Assembly: GCF_018861905.1 (NCBI RefSeq)
Contig: NZ_JAHLDU010000016.1
Span: 1-64,000, forward strand
DNA: 64,000 nucleotides
Direction: 5' to 3'
Source: Clostridium sp. DSM 17811
GTDB taxonomy: Bacteria > Bacillota > Clostridia > Clostridiales > Clostridiaceae
Within the stretch, counting starts at the first letter, position 1; each line of letters opens with the position of its first letter. Positions 53,081 through 63,305 of this stretch are shown piece by piece. Made by a program: the position numbers and the translations under genes. The notes under the pieces are model-generated. The model saw only the letters and a list, made by a program, of their open reading frames with translations, had not been told where the DNA came from and did not search any database.

Positions 53081-54277
53081 ATGAAGATTAAAATATTTAC
53101 TCGAAATGAATTATTATTTCTAATTACAATAAGTTTAGCTTTAGGAATTAGACAAATGGCAATGACTATAGTTATGCCCTTTATTTCAACCTACAGTAGA
53201 ACTTTAAGCTACAGTAATGCTACTTTGGCTGGGGTAGCCCTTGGTATTTTCGGACTAACACAAGCTATCTTTCAAGTCCCTTTTGGCATATGGAGTGATA
53301 AAATTGGAAACAAACGTGTTATTTTAATAGGACTTTTGCAGGTAATAATAGGTCTGTTTATTGCTTTTCTAGGTAAAAGTATATATATGCTTATTTTCGC
53401 TAGAGCTTTACAAGGAAGTGGAGCTATCCTTGCCTCTGGGTATTCCTGGCTTATTTGTAGTGTTGATAATAAAAAAGGACCTCGAGCCTTAAGCATTTTA
53501 GGAATGATTGTTGGTTTTTTTGCAGCATCAGCCTTTGCTTTAGGGCCTTTGATTAATAACTATATATCAGTAAGGCAAATGTTTCTAGTATGTGCGCTCT
53601 TAATTTCTTTAGTATGGATTATCATATTGTTTTTCTTAAAAGAAACTCATGATGAAAGTTCTTGTGCAATACCCGAAAATCAAATTAAGGTAGGAGAAGG
53701 CATAAAAGTTTTATTAAGAAATAAAAAATTTCTAGGACTTAATTTAGCAGGATTTTTAAATAATTATATAATGGTATCAGTATTTTATATAGTCCCCATA
53801 TATCTTGAAAAAATCACTGGTACTAGTGGCATGTGGAAAATTTTTATGCCAGCAGTAATTATCGCTATAATATTTATGAGAAAATCTATTATATTTGTTG
53901 AAAAAGGCTCTAGTTCAAATTTAATTATACTGGCCTTCATTTTAAGTGCCATAGGTATATGCTTTTATTTTAAGAATCAATCATTTTACTTTATATTGAT
54001 AGGAAGCATATTATTTATGACAGGGTATATTCTACTAGCTACGGTAATACCTTCTGCAGCTAATGATATTGCAGAAAATAGCTATAGAGGCGCGGCAAAT
54101 GGAATAATAAATAGTTTTCAATATATTGGATCTTTTGTAGGTTCGGTTATCACTGGTCTCTTATGGAGTAATCACAAAAACATTGCTTTATTTTTAATAA
54201 TAGCAATATGTATAATTGGCCTATTTACTGTAAAAAAAACTAAAGGAAGCTCTTTTAAGGAAATAAAATTAGGATAG
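53081..54277 (+). CDS. MFS multidrug-type transporter
   Basis: 398 residues with twelve helices, in the DHA1-like style: LALGIRQMAMTIVMPFISTY, motif A region PFGIWSDKIGNKRVI between helices 2 and 3, and motif C-like GPLINNYIS in helix 5. Expected to export drugs or metabolites by H+ antiport. It is followed 10 bases later by a TetR regulator gene, forming a self-regulated pump operon. Confidence 0.9.
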   Translation: MKIKIFTRNELLFLITISLALGIRQMAMTIVMPFISTYSRTLSYSNATLAGVALGIFGLTQAIFQVPFGIWSDKIGNKRVILIGLLQVIIGLFIAFLGKSIYMLIFARALQGSGAILASGYSWLICSVDNKKGPRALSILGMIVGFFAASAFALGPLINNYISVRQMFLVCALLISLVWIIILFFLKETHDESSCAIPENQIKVGEGIKVLLRNKKFLGLNLAGFLNNYIMVSVFYIVPIYLEKITGTSGMWKIFMPAVIIAIIFMRKSIIFVEKGSSSNLIILAFILSAIGICFYFKNQSFYFILIGSILFMTGYILLATVIPSAANDIAENSYRGAANGIINSFQYIGSFVGSVITGLLWSNHKNIALFLIIAICIIGLFTVKKTKGSSFKEIKLG

Positions 54278-54287
54278 TGAGGATAAA

Positions 54288-54839
54288 ATGAAAGAACTAA
54301 TAATGAAAATTGCTGCCCAAAAGATACAGACATATGGGTTAAGAAAATTTACAATGGATGAAATTGCTTCAGAACTTAAAATGAGTAAAAAAACTATATA
54401 TAAGCATTTTAAAAGTAAAGATGATATTATATTTGAATATTTTAAAGAAATAATAGAAAGTGATAAAAATTACACTATCGAGGTCATAAAGAAAGGTGGT
54501 TCTTTAGAAGATAAGTTGAATTCAATAATTTTTTCTTATCATAAATATAAACTTCCCATTAATATACTAGATGAAGCACATAAGTTTTATTATGATGAAT
54601 GGAATAAACTCCAAGATCTAAAGGATTTCAAATTGAAACTCATAGAAACAACACTAAAAGAGTCTATGGAATCAGGAGTTTTAAGGGATGATATTAATCT
54701 AAATCTTATCAGTTCCATCTTAGAAAGTGTTAGTAACACCTTTCTAGATTACAAATTTTTAAGCAAAAATAACATGACAATGAAAGATGCAATGAATGAG
54801 ACGATTACAATATTACTTCATGGGATTTTAAAGATATAG
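54288..54839 (+). CDS. TetR/AcrR family regulator
   Basis: 183 residues. N-terminal HTH FTMDEIASELKMSKKTIYKH with the following FKSKDDII, then a helical ligand domain typical of TetR proteins. Co-transcribed with the upstream MFS pump and most likely its repressor, binding the long inverted repeat at the promoter. Its stop overlaps by 35 bases the 3' end of the convergent kinase pseudogene. Confidence 0.9.
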   Translation: MKELIMKIAAQKIQTYGLRKFTMDEIASELKMSKKTIYKHFKSKDDIIFEYFKEIIESDKNYTIEVIKKGGSLEDKLNSIIFSYHKYKLPINILDEAHKFYYDEWNKLQDLKDFKLKLIETTLKESMESGVLRDDINLNLISSILESVSNTFLDYKFLSKNNMTMKDAMNETITILLHGILKI

Positions 54840-56224
54840 TTAGAGTAGTACCCATAGATATTTCGCTTTCGATATTGCAATAACCATTATGAAGCTTAAT
54901 TATGTCACTCGCAATAGCCATTCCTAATCCTGAACCTTTAGAATTAGTAGTTGTATTAGTTCCCCTATAGTATCTTTGAAATATATAAGGAATATCTTCT
55001 TTCTGTATTCCTTTTCCATTGTCTTTAATAACAACCTTTATAAAATCATTATTTCCTATTATATCTACTGATAACCTAACACTACTATCGTTATATGTAA
55101 GAAAATTTATAATGAAATTAAAAAAGGCTCTTTTAATCAGGTGAGTATCAATATTTAATAATATAGAAGGATTCGTACTATTAAAATTTATTTGTCTAGA
55201 TATAAACTCAGGGCTTAATAACAATTCATTAATAATATTTTGTGTAAACTCAACAATATTAGTTTTTTCTAAATTTAGTACTATGCAATCATTTTTTAAT
55301 TTATAACTAAAATTCAAATCATTTATAAGAGATTCCATGTACAAAGATTTTTCATAAATTATAGTTGTATATTCTTTTACCTCTTTTTTAGAAAATGAAT
55401 AGTCTTTATCCATTAATATTTCTGAAAATCCTTTAATAGAAGATAAAGGAGTTTTCATGTCATGTCCTATAGAAGAAATCCGATCTTCTCTTAACTTATC
55501 TAATAATTCCTTTTCCTTTATATTTTCGAGTAACGTAACAGATAACGCGTTTAGATTTCTAAAAATATTTTTATATAATCCTTTTTCTTTTAAGACAGTA
55601 CTATAATTTCCTTTTACAAGAGTATCTATATTATCAATGATATTTTGTAGAGGATTACCTATTTTTTTAGCAAAATAGAAATATGAAAAACAAATAATAA
55701 TTACTATATTAGCTGCTAAAAGATATACTATATTTTTGGTTAAAAGCTTTTAACTTTAGTTGGGTTATATTCAATATTATATTTGGCCACTACATTAGTA
55801 GGAAATCCAACAAAATATGAGTACTTAGAATTACTAAATTTTTTTTCACATATAAAAACCGTGCTGTTTGCAATATCATATTTATACGCATGAACAAAAT
55901 CTATGGGTGTATATTTAGTAATCACATCTACTGGTTTATTAAATTCATAGATTTCTTTTAAATTATTATCTACTATTTGAATCCACAAATTATTTTTAGA
56001 GGCAATCTTCTTTCCTTTATCATTTAAAACTGGTACAGAACCATTTAATTCAATATACTGGTCCAATATTTCAGCAGAGCCTAAAGGATTTGAATCAAAG
56101 CGAGCGTGATAAATAAGCTGGCAATTATGAACATATTAAGAATAAAAAGTATAATAAATATTATTAATAAACTTTTAATAAAAATATTGGATATCTTCGT
56201 TAATTGTGGTTTTTCATGTTTCAT
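54805..56224 (-). pseudogene. sensor histidine kinase with two frameshifts
   Basis: Conceptual assembly: start MKHEKPQLTKISNIF at 56224 with a membrane helix, a frameshift near 56115, the extracellular sensor (DQYIELNGSVPVLNDKGKKI, 55740-56066), a second frameshift near 55742, membrane helix and HAMP-like linker, then the H-box SSIGHDMKTPLSSIKGFSEI and the ATPase domain with DNGKGI and GSGLGMAIA. All catalytic boxes remain, but the protein is split into three frames. Either the gene is decaying or two bases are wrong. It belongs with the response regulator directly upstream. Confidence 0.8.
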
Positions 56225-56240
56225 TTAATTCAATACCTCT

Positions 56241-56945
56241 CTATAAAATAAATTTGTAACCTACTCCTTTTGCTGTAATTATATATTTAGGGTTAGATGG
56301 CAATATCTCTAACTTTTCTCTTAACTTTCTTATATGTACCATAATTGTATTGTCATAACCCGTAAATGTATCCTCCCAAACCTCCTGAACTATTTGTTCT
56401 TTTGATAATATTATATTTGAATTTTGAATTAGGAACGTTAGTAATTTAAGCTCCTTTGCTCTTAATAAATAAATTTCACCATCTTTTTCTATCTCGCCTT
56501 TTTTCAAATCAACTTTGAAATCCTTATTCTCAAAGATATAATCTTCTTTCATAAATGATTGCTTAGTAAGTTCAATTCTTCTTAAGTGTGCTTTAATTCT
56601 AAAAGCAACTTCCTTAGGAGAAAAAGGTTTAGTTACATAATCATCGCCACCGATCCCAAGTCCCAATAGTTTATCTATTTCTTCTGATTTGGCTGATAAA
56701 AATATTATTGGGCACATACAAAATTTGCGTATTTCTTTTAAAACAGAAAACCCATCTAAATTAGGCATCATTATATCTAAAAGTATTAAATCAGGTTTAT
56801 ATGTTCTACACAAATGGATTGAATTCACACTATCATTTATTGATTTAACATTAGTAAATCCTTCTTTCCTTAGTACAGCAGTAAGTAAAATTAATAAAGC
56901 ATCCTCGTCATCAATTATAAGAATTTTATTATTAGTTATGTCCAA
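56241..56945 (-). CDS. OmpR/PhoB family response regulator
   Basis: 234 residues: receiver domain with phospho-acceptor Asp in LILLDIMMPNLDGF and the Lys of DYVTKPFSP, then a winged-helix output domain (LLRAKELKLLTFLIQNSNII, then YDNTIMVHIRKLREKLE). It is intact, while its partner kinase gene behind it is frameshifted. It is divergent from the LanFEG-type exporter, and direct repeats suited to an OmpR-type dimer lie in the shared promoter region. Confidence 0.93.
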   Translation of the reverse strand: MDITNNKILIIDDEDALLILLTAVLRKEGFTNVKSINDSVNSIHLCRTYKPDLILLDIMMPNLDGFSVLKEIRKFCMCPIIFLSAKSEEIDKLLGLGIGGDDYVTKPFSPKEVAFRIKAHLRRIELTKQSFMKEDYIFENKDFKVDLKKGEIEKDGEIYLLRAKELKLLTFLIQNSNIILSKEQIVQEVWEDTFTGYDNTIMVHIRKLREKLEILPSNPKYIITAKGVGYKFIL

Positions 56946-57011
56946 AGTATCACCCCCACCTATATATATAATACACCTTCTTAAAATTCTAAAATCAGCC
57001 CAAGAGTATAT

Positions 57012-57033
57012 TTAAGGTTTAGTTAAGGTTTAA
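57012..57033 (+). promoter_or_regulatory. tandem response-regulator sites
   Basis: TTAAGGTTTAG and TTAAGGTTTAA follow each other with an 11-base period, the arrangement preferred by OmpR/PhoB dimers. They lie about 65-90 bases before the ABC gene start and are the likely target of the neighbouring regulator. Confidence 0.6.
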
Positions 57034-57098
57034 ATTAACCAGAGATAAGGTGCGTATTATATAGTTATATTATACCAAATTGTAAGGGAGGAATTTTC

Positions 57099-57824
57099 AT
57101 GGATAAATATGTTTTAAAGGTCGATAACTTAAGTAAAAAATATAAAAATATTAAGGTGGTAGACAATATTAACTTAAATGTAAAAGAGGGAACCATCTAC
57201 GGGTTTTTAGGTCCTAATGGAGCTGGTAAATCTACAACAATAAGAATGATACTCGGATTAATAAAAGCAACAAGTGGAACTGTAAAGTTATTTGGCGATG
57301 ACATTCAAGAAAACAGAATAAGAATTTTAAAAAGAATAGGTGCTATAGTTGAATCTCCGTCGTACTATGGTCATTTATCCGCATATGACAATTTGAAAAT
57401 ATGGGCAGAACTTAAAGGAGTAAATTCAAATAAAATAGTTGAAGTGCTAAAATTATTAAATTTATCCGAAGCTAAGAATAAAAAAATAAATAACTTTTCA
57501 TTAGGCATGAAACAAAGATTAGGAATAGCCCAGGCGTTAATAGGAGATCCCGATTTTCTGATTTTAGATGAGCCAATTAATGGATTAGACCCAATGGGTA
57601 TAAGGGAAATAAGAAATCTATTAATATCTCTTGCAAAAGATCATAATAAAACCATATTTATTAGCTCACATATTTTAAGTGAAATGGAACTTATAGTAGA
57701 TGATGTTGGCATTATAAACAAAGGTAAACTTCTATATGAAGGATCATTATCTAAATTAAAAAGTGAGCATAAATCGTGTCTTAATCTTGAAGAAATATTT
57801 ATAAATTTGACAGGAGCTATGTAA
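57099..57824 (+). CDS. lantibiotic-immunity-type ABC ATPase (LanF-like)
   Basis: 241 residues: Walker A GPNGAGKST, signature FSLGMKQRLG, Walker B FLILDEPINGLDP, switch His in FISSHILSE. In the Q-loop position it reads AIVESPSYYGHLS, with Glu where Gln is normal. This 'E-loop' is a known mark of lantibiotic self-protection transporters such as NisF. It energises the two permeases that follow. No lantibiotic biosynthesis gene is in the window, so it more likely gives resistance to foreign bacteriocins. Confidence 0.92.
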   Translation: MDKYVLKVDNLSKKYKNIKVVDNINLNVKEGTIYGFLGPNGAGKSTTIRMILGLIKATSGTVKLFGDDIQENRIRILKRIGAIVESPSYYGHLSAYDNLKIWAELKGVNSNKIVEVLKLLNLSEAKNKKINNFSLGMKQRLGIAQALIGDPDFLILDEPINGLDPMGIREIRNLLISLAKDHNKTIFISSHILSEMELIVDDVGIINKGKLLYEGSLSKLKSEHKSCLNLEEIFINLTGAM

Positions 57825-57826
57825 TT

Positions 57827-58582
57827 ATGAATTTAACTAAAACCATAAAAGTAGAATTAATGAAATATAAAAATAGTTTCATTATATATGTGCTAATAGC
57901 ACCTATAGCAATTTCTTGTTTAATGCTTAATATGGACTTATATTTCAGAAAAAGCTATGTATTATCCAAATATAGTAAAGTTGCTAATGATGGATTTTAT
58001 GATTTAATAATAGAAAATCATCTGGCATTAATATGGCCATTACTACTTCTGTTATTTATCATACTAATTAGTATATCCATATTTTACATTGATCTAAAGA
58101 ATAATTGTTTAACTCATTTATTTGTAAGCCCATTAAAAAGAATAAACTACTATTTAGCTAAATGGATAATGGTATTATTATTTACTGTATTAGTAATTGT
58201 GGTTGAAGCATTTTTACTAGTAGGCCTTACGAAAATATACAATCTCTCTAATAATCTGGATATAGAGCTACTGACTCGATATGTACTATTACAAATACTA
58301 ACTTCTTTAGGCTTTATAAGTGTACAGATATTTTTATTTAGCATTATAAAAGATGTAGGGCTTTTAATTACAGTTAACGTAGTAGCTATATGTGCATCTT
58401 TCCCCTTTTTAAGAAATCCTTCTATAATAAAATTTAATCCATATTTACACTTTATGCATAATACACCTTTTTCAGATCCAAATCTTCTAAATCAAGATAT
58501 AGTATGGTCTATTTTTTACACGATTTTATTTACAGCTATTGGAATAGCATATTTTAAGCATCAAGATATAAAGGAGGAATAA
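57827..58582 (+). CDS. lantibiotic-protection ABC permease (LanE/MutE-type)
   Basis: 251 residues with six hydrophobic segments. Starts two bases after the ATPase stop. The N-terminal KVELMKYKNSFIIYVLIAPI and the block FYIDLKNNCLTHLFVSPLKR are typical of the ABC-2-like permeases of lantibiotic protection systems. It forms the membrane channel with the next gene's product. Confidence 0.85.
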   Translation: MNLTKTIKVELMKYKNSFIIYVLIAPIAISCLMLNMDLYFRKSYVLSKYSKVANDGFYDLIIENHLALIWPLLLLLFIILISISIFYIDLKNNCLTHLFVSPLKRINYYLAKWIMVLLFTVLVIVVEAFLLVGLTKIYNLSNNLDIELLTRYVLLQILTSLGFISVQIFLFSIIKDVGLLITVNVVAICASFPFLRNPSIIKFNPYLHFMHNTPFSDPNLLNQDIVWSIFYTILFTAIGIAYFKHQDIKEE

Positions 58583-58586
58583 CTTA

Positions 58587-59306
58587 ATGTTAAAGATTAT
58601 TAAAACCGAGTTGTGCAAAATCAGAAGTTTAAAAGCATTAATCATTGCATTTATGGTGCCGCTAGTTATGGTCTCAATTGGATTGATTAATGTCTATACA
58701 GGAAAAGTTAAAGTAGATAATATCTGGGATGCTCTTTATACTCAAAGTACTATTTTGTATGGTGGGTTGCTATTGCCTTTAGTTATCTGCTTAATAGTAT
58801 CTCTTTCGTGGAGAATAGAATATAAAAATAACAATATAATTTGTTTAAGAACAACACCAATAGATTTAAATAAGTTGTTTATTGGTAAAATAGTTACAAC
58901 CTCGATTATAGTTTTGTTAAATGTTGTTTGTTATATTATTATAATTATAGTATTTAAAACACTAATTATACCCAATGAACCTATAAAATCTTATGTGTTT
59001 ACAGGCCCAATTATAGGGCTAATATGTACATTTCCTTTGATCTGTATTCAACATCTTTTGAGTATGACCTTCAAAAATTTTATATTACCTGTTGGATTTG
59101 GAGTGATGTTCACTTTTTTATCATTTTTAGTACAGGGCGCAAAGGTATCTTTATTTATACCCGCTTGTTATATCTATAAGGGATTTTTCTTTGGTGTAGA
59201 GAATGTTCTAGTTGAATTTAGTAATTCAATTTTAATATTGGTACCACTGCTTTGTTTTATTGTATTATTTATCGAGTTAAAAATATTTAGAAAGGAGGAA
59301 TGTTAA
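58587..59306 (+). CDS. lantibiotic-protection ABC permease (LanG/MutG-type)
   Basis: 239 residues, six hydrophobic segments, four bases after the preceding stop. KTELCKIRSLKALIIAFMVP and SWRIEYKNNNIICLRTTPID repeat the layout of the first permease, so the two probably form a heterodimer. An AGGAGG-like site follows near its end, but only a very short frame comes after it. A terminator at 59370 ends the unit. Confidence 0.85.
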   Translation: MLKIIKTELCKIRSLKALIIAFMVPLVMVSIGLINVYTGKVKVDNIWDALYTQSTILYGGLLLPLVICLIVSLSWRIEYKNNNIICLRTTPIDLNKLFIGKIVTTSIIVLLNVVCYIIIIIVFKTLIIPNEPIKSYVFTGPIIGLICTFPLICIQHLLSMTFKNFILPVGFGVMFTFLSFLVQGAKVSLFIPACYIYKGFFFGVENVLVEFSNSILILVPLLCFIVLFIELKIFRKEEC

Positions 59307-59369
59307 TTGGTGTATTTCTTAGTAATAAAATATTGAACGGAAAGGTAAAAAAAATTTAGAAATAAATAA

Positions 59370-59401
59370 AAAGGCTTTAGCTAAACGCACTATAAGCCTT
59401 T
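59370..59401. terminator. terminator after the LanFEG-type operon
   Basis: AAAGGCTT pairs with AAGCCTTT around a 16-base loop, with an A-rich left flank and a T-containing right flank. Confidence 0.65.
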
Positions 59402-59505
59402 ATATATCAATGGTTTATACAGTTTGCAAGAGGATAAAGCTGGCTGTGGAAACTCTGTTTTTGCAATGTGGCAGCTCAAAAAAGAAGCTGTACACTAATT
59501 TTTAT

Positions 59506-61395
59506 TCACATAACTATCTTCATATACTTCCTCGTAGTAGCAATAAAATAACCTACATATACTACAATAAAAGTAATTATACTGCTTATAGCTGGCATTA
59601 GTATGTTATAATCTATCAGTTTGCTTAAAACAGACATTGCTACGCAGCTATGAATTATACCTACAACTAAAGGCAGTAGATATGATATTCCTATTTGCCT
59701 TGTAGTAGCTCTAAAAATCTCCTTATTCGTCATTCCAAGCCTCTTTAATAAAACATATTTATCCTTATCTAAGTAAGCTTCCGATATAAGTTTAAAATAA
59801 ATAATGCTTCCTGTAGCAATTATAAAAACAAGTGAGAGAAAAGCTCCAAGGAAATAAACTATCCCAAAAACACTGTAGAAAGACTTATCTTTACTGACAT
59901 TTACATGTAAAGAATCTTTAATGGGTTTAATTTTAACTAACTCCTTTTCTAGTAATTTTATATTGTCTGCATTATTTATTTTTATACCATTAAACTCATA
60001 TATTTTAGAAGTGGGCCTAAGCAAATTATAGTCTTCATCATTTAATATTAGACAAAGGGGTATACTACTCCCCAAAATAGGAGTTTTAAGTGTATTTTTT
60101 ATAGTATAATTCTTATTAGTTATAGTCGCTTTTACATTTTTATAATCATAAAGACTCATTACAACGCCAGGTGGTGATACATATAAAATTTCACCTTTAG
60201 ATAATTTTTCTTTTTTAAAATTCTTTAAATCTTTTACTTTTAGATCAGAACTAATTTTTATAAAATCCGAATATTTTAAAGCCACATATTCCCCAAGTTG
60301 TAAATTCATTTCTGCATAAATATGAGGTTTTATAACAATGACTTCTGTACTCTCTTCAAGGATTATATCTTTTTTTGATGATGCTAACTTGTCTCTTACC
60401 TGCTGCTTTACTTTATCATCTGATGACATATAAGAAATTTCATAAGGTTTTTGTATAGCATCTCTTATTTGAACAAAATACCTAAGAGAGGCTACAGTTC
60501 CATAAGAAGTTAAAGTAATTGTAGCTAATATGGCAACTGCTGCTAGAGTTCTATAATTATTTTTTATTCTAAAGGCAATGTTGGACATACTTACTATATT
60601 TACTCCATTGTACAATATTTTCTTCCGGTTTATTATAAATTTCATTATTATGGAATAGACAGATCCAAAAAACCAATAGGTACCGAGTATTACAAATATA
60701 ATAGCAATAAGGAAATTTGCTTCAAATTTCTCACCACGGGCATGCAATGCAAAGTAATATCCTACAGATATGCATATTAGAGATAACAAGCCCTTTACAT
60801 AATTAACTTTTGGAAGTCTTTCTTCTCTTTTGGATGCATTAAGCAAGTCTATCAACTTACTTCTGACTATATTTATATACCCTAAAACTGAATTTACAAA
60901 GAAAATTACAAAAAATGCTACTGTAGTTTGAATTATTGCTTTAGTAGATATGAAAAAACCTATTTTCATATTAAGTAGTGCTACTTTAGCTAGCATCATT
61001 AGAAAGAGTTTGCAGAATGCAACTCCCAGTATTAGTCCAAAAGCTGTTGCAGTTATTCCCATAAAAACAAGCTCTATGGAATAAATAAGCGCTATTTGAG
61101 CGTTGGATACTCCCATAAAAGCATAAATACCAATTTCCCTTTTTCTTTGCTTTAAGAAAAATGAACTAGAAAACCAAATGAAAAATATAATAAATAATAG
61201 GAGTAAATAAGAAACTGCTATTGAGGTCCCTTTAATATAGGAATTAGTTTCATTAGCCTTTTGAAAATCCGGATTATATTTTAGTGCTACAAAATTATAA
61301 AAAACGATCACAGAAAATATCATAGACATTATATAAAGACTATAAACTTTTATATTCCTTTTGAAATTATCGAAAGCTATGCTGAAGGAATTCAT
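59506..61395 (-). CDS. bceB: BceB-type ABC permease
   Basis: 629 residues, ten membrane helices in FtsX style, with the large extracellular loop (about residues 310-515) between helices 7 and 8 that defines BceB. SFLKQRKREIGIYAFMGVSN-like sequence near the first helices and LLKRLGMTNKEIFRATTRQI near the last are the coupling regions. It recognises cell-wall-active peptides (bacitracin or lantibiotics), frees their lipid targets and activates the cognate kinase. It starts inside the last codons of the ATPase gene (four-base overlap). Confidence 0.93.
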   Translation of the reverse strand: MNSFSIAFDNFKRNIKVYSLYIMSMIFSVIVFYNFVALKYNPDFQKANETNSYIKGTSIAVSYLLLLFIIFFIWFSSSFFLKQRKREIGIYAFMGVSNAQIALIYSIELVFMGITATAFGLILGVAFCKLFLMMLAKVALLNMKIGFFISTKAIIQTTVAFFVIFFVNSVLGYINIVRSKLIDLLNASKREERLPKVNYVKGLLSLICISVGYYFALHARGEKFEANFLIAIIFVILGTYWFFGSVYSIIMKFIINRKKILYNGVNIVSMSNIAFRIKNNYRTLAAVAILATITLTSYGTVASLRYFVQIRDAIQKPYEISYMSSDDKVKQQVRDKLASSKKDIILEESTEVIVIKPHIYAEMNLQLGEYVALKYSDFIKISSDLKVKDLKNFKKEKLSKGEILYVSPPGVVMSLYDYKNVKATITNKNYTIKNTLKTPILGSSIPLCLILNDEDYNLLRPTSKIYEFNGIKINNADNIKLLEKELVKIKPIKDSLHVNVSKDKSFYSVFGIVYFLGAFLSLVFIIATGSIIYFKLISEAYLDKDKYVLLKRLGMTNKEIFRATTRQIGISYLLPLVVGIIHSCVAMSVLSKLIDYNILMPAISSIITFIVVYVGYFIATTRKYMKIVM

Positions 61396-62186
61396 TTAGA
61401 GTCACCCCTATTTTCTTCCTTTTGTGCGTAATAATCTATTGCACCATTCATTGATGCACCCATGTCCATAATTCTTTGGAAAAACTCTTTTCTTCCTCCA
61501 TTTTTGTCGAGTTTTGCATGAATTTTTCCATCTTTTATAAACATTATTCGTCTGCAATAACTTGCAGCAAAAGCATCATGAGTCACCATTATTATAGTAG
61601 TTTTAGTTTCCTCATTTAGCTGAGTAAGACACTGCAGAAGTTCTGCTGATGATCTTGAATCTAATGCACCTGTTGGCTCGTCCGCAAAGATAACTGAGGG
61701 CGAAGTTATAAGAGCTCTTGCGGCAGCTGTTCTCTGTTTTTGACCTCCTGAGAGTTGATACGGATATTTGTCAAGATGATCTTTTAATCCTAAAAAGCCC
61801 GCTACTTCATTTACCCTTTCTATTATTTCAGTATGATTTACCTTGCTAAGAGCAAGAGGAAGAGCTATATTATCTTGGGCAGACATTGTATCTAATAGAT
61901 TAAAATCCTGAAATATAAAGCTAATCTTGTTTTTTCTGAAATTAGCTAGTTCCCTTCCCTTAATTTTTTTCATATCTTTTCCTTCAAAAAAATAACTTCC
62001 GCTAGTAGGTTCATCAATGGTTGATATAATGTTTAAAAGAGTTGTTTTTCCTGCACCAGAAGGTCCCATTATTCCAAGGAATTCACCCTTTTCCACTTTC
62101 AAATTAACTCCATCTAAAACAGCCAAGCCCATACCTTTTAAACCATAAATTTTCTTTAAATCTTTAGTTTCAATAACGTAACTCAT
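61392..62186 (-). CDS. bceA: BceA-type ABC ATPase
   Basis: 264 residues: Walker A GPSGAGKTT, signature LSGGQKQRTAAARAL, Walker B VIFADEPTGALD, MVTHD switch. This is the MacB/BceA group. The frame opens at 62246, but GAGGAGGG before the ATG at 62186 and the usual SYVIETKDLKKIYG start decide for the shorter form. It powers BceB. A BceR-type operator lies about 95 bases upstream. Confidence 0.93.
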   Translation of the reverse strand: MSYVIETKDLKKIYGLKGMGLAVLDGVNLKVEKGEFLGIMGPSGAGKTTLLNIISTIDEPTSGSYFFEGKDMKKIKGRELANFRKNKISFIFQDFNLLDTMSAQDNIALPLALSKVNHTEIIERVNEVAGFLGLKDHLDKYPYQLSGGQKQRTAAARALITSPSVIFADEPTGALDSRSSAELLQCLTQLNEETKTTIIMVTHDAFAASYCRRIMFIKDGKIHAKLDKNGGRKEFFQRIMDMGASMNGAIDYYAQKEENRGDSK

Positions 62187-62279
62187 AAAAACCCTCCTCA
62201 TAAAATAAAAGCTTACCTTTATTCTACCTATTAACCGCATGGCCAACCATCGAATTTAAGTTACATTTGTTATTTAATA

Positions 62280-62293
62280 TTACATTTATGTAA
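62280..62293. promoter_or_regulatory. BceR operator
   Basis: TTACATAAATGTAA is a perfect palindrome fitting the TNACA-N4-TGTAA consensus described for BceR-type regulators. A further TTACA half-site is at 62261. It sits at the stop codon of the kinase gene and upstream of bceA. Confidence 0.75.
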
Positions 62294-63305
62294 CCTTGGA
62301 GTAATCTGATAATTTATAAAAACATATAGTGAACTCCGTACCATTTCCCTCCTCAGATTTAACATATATATCATGATTTAATTTATGAGCCATCTTTTTA
62401 GATAAATATAAACCCATACCTGTAGATTTTGATAACGCTCTCCCATTCTCTCCTGTAAAACCTCTATCAAATATTCTATTTATGTCTTTTTCTTGAACTC
62501 CAATACCATTATCTTTAACATAAAGATTAATAGATTTGAAATCTTCTTTAGCATAAATGTTTATTTTTCCGTCCCTAGTCACATATTTGCATGCATTATT
62601 GATAAGTTGGTCAATAATATAAGAGAGCCATTTTTCATCGGACAAAACATCATAATTTATATTACCTAGTTCTAAATTTATATTTCTTGATATGAAAAGA
62701 GTAGCATTTCTTTTAACAACTTTTTTTATCATATTTTCAATACTAATTTCATTTATTTGTAAGTCCTCTGAGTAGCTAGATGCTCTACTTGTATAAAGCA
62801 CCTGATTAATAAAAAAATTTATTCGTGTGTATTCAACAATAAGCTGTTCTGCCACATCTGTGTCATCTATTTTGCCAGTTATAAGCTCACATACCGAAAT
62901 AGGTATTTTTATTTCATGAACCCACTTTATTATGTAATCATTCATTTCCTCAAAGGCTGATTTTACGTCGTTAACTTTCTTATCTGATTCATCATTTTTA
63001 AACCTAACGACGTCTTTTATAAGCTGAGCTTCAAAGTAGTAACTATTATGAGGCAGACTATCATCTACGATTTTTTCCTTACGTATAGCATCGTAAATAC
63101 CTTTGTAACTATACTTCCATCTTCTATAATCAATAAATACAAATATTAATGATATAAAAAACAGTAGAAAATCCATATATATAATATCGTTAAACTGTGC
63201 ATCTATAGGACTACTACTTAAAAGGATTAGATTTATGGTGAAGAAGATACATATGAAATATATTATTTTTAAGCTTGAATTTTTAATGTATGCGATTATA
63301 TTCAT
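62286..63305 (-). CDS. bceS: BceS-type intramembrane-sensing histidine kinase
   Basis: 339 residues: two close membrane helices at about 10-32 and 38-58 with almost no extracellular loop, the defining trait of this kinase class, then the H-box WVHEIKIPISVCEL with the phospho-His, and the ATPase motifs NNACKYV, DNGIGV and STGMGLYLSKKM. It senses peptide stress through the BceAB transporter rather than directly. Its start overlaps the response-regulator stop by four bases. Confidence 0.93.
   Translation of the reverse strand: MNIIAYIKNSSLKIIYFICIFFTINLILLSSSPIDAQFNDIIYMDFLLFFISLIFVFIDYRRWKYSYKGIYDAIRKEKIVDDSLPHNSYYFEAQLIKDVVRFKNDESDKKVNDVKSAFEEMNDYIIKWVHEIKIPISVCELITGKIDDTDVAEQLIVEYTRINFFINQVLYTSRASSYSEDLQINEISIENMIKKVVKRNATLFISRNINLELGNINYDVLSDEKWLSYIIDQLINNACKYVTRDGKINIYAKEDFKSINLYVKDNGIGVQEKDINRIFDRGFTGENGRALSKSTGMGLYLSKKMAHKLNHDIYVKSEEGNGTEFTICFYKLSDYSKVT

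Noticed and set aside
59410-59601. 63-codon plus-strand frame
   Set aside because: It overlaps the 3' end of bceB, has no ribosome site and has an unlikely composition; it is a shadow frame.
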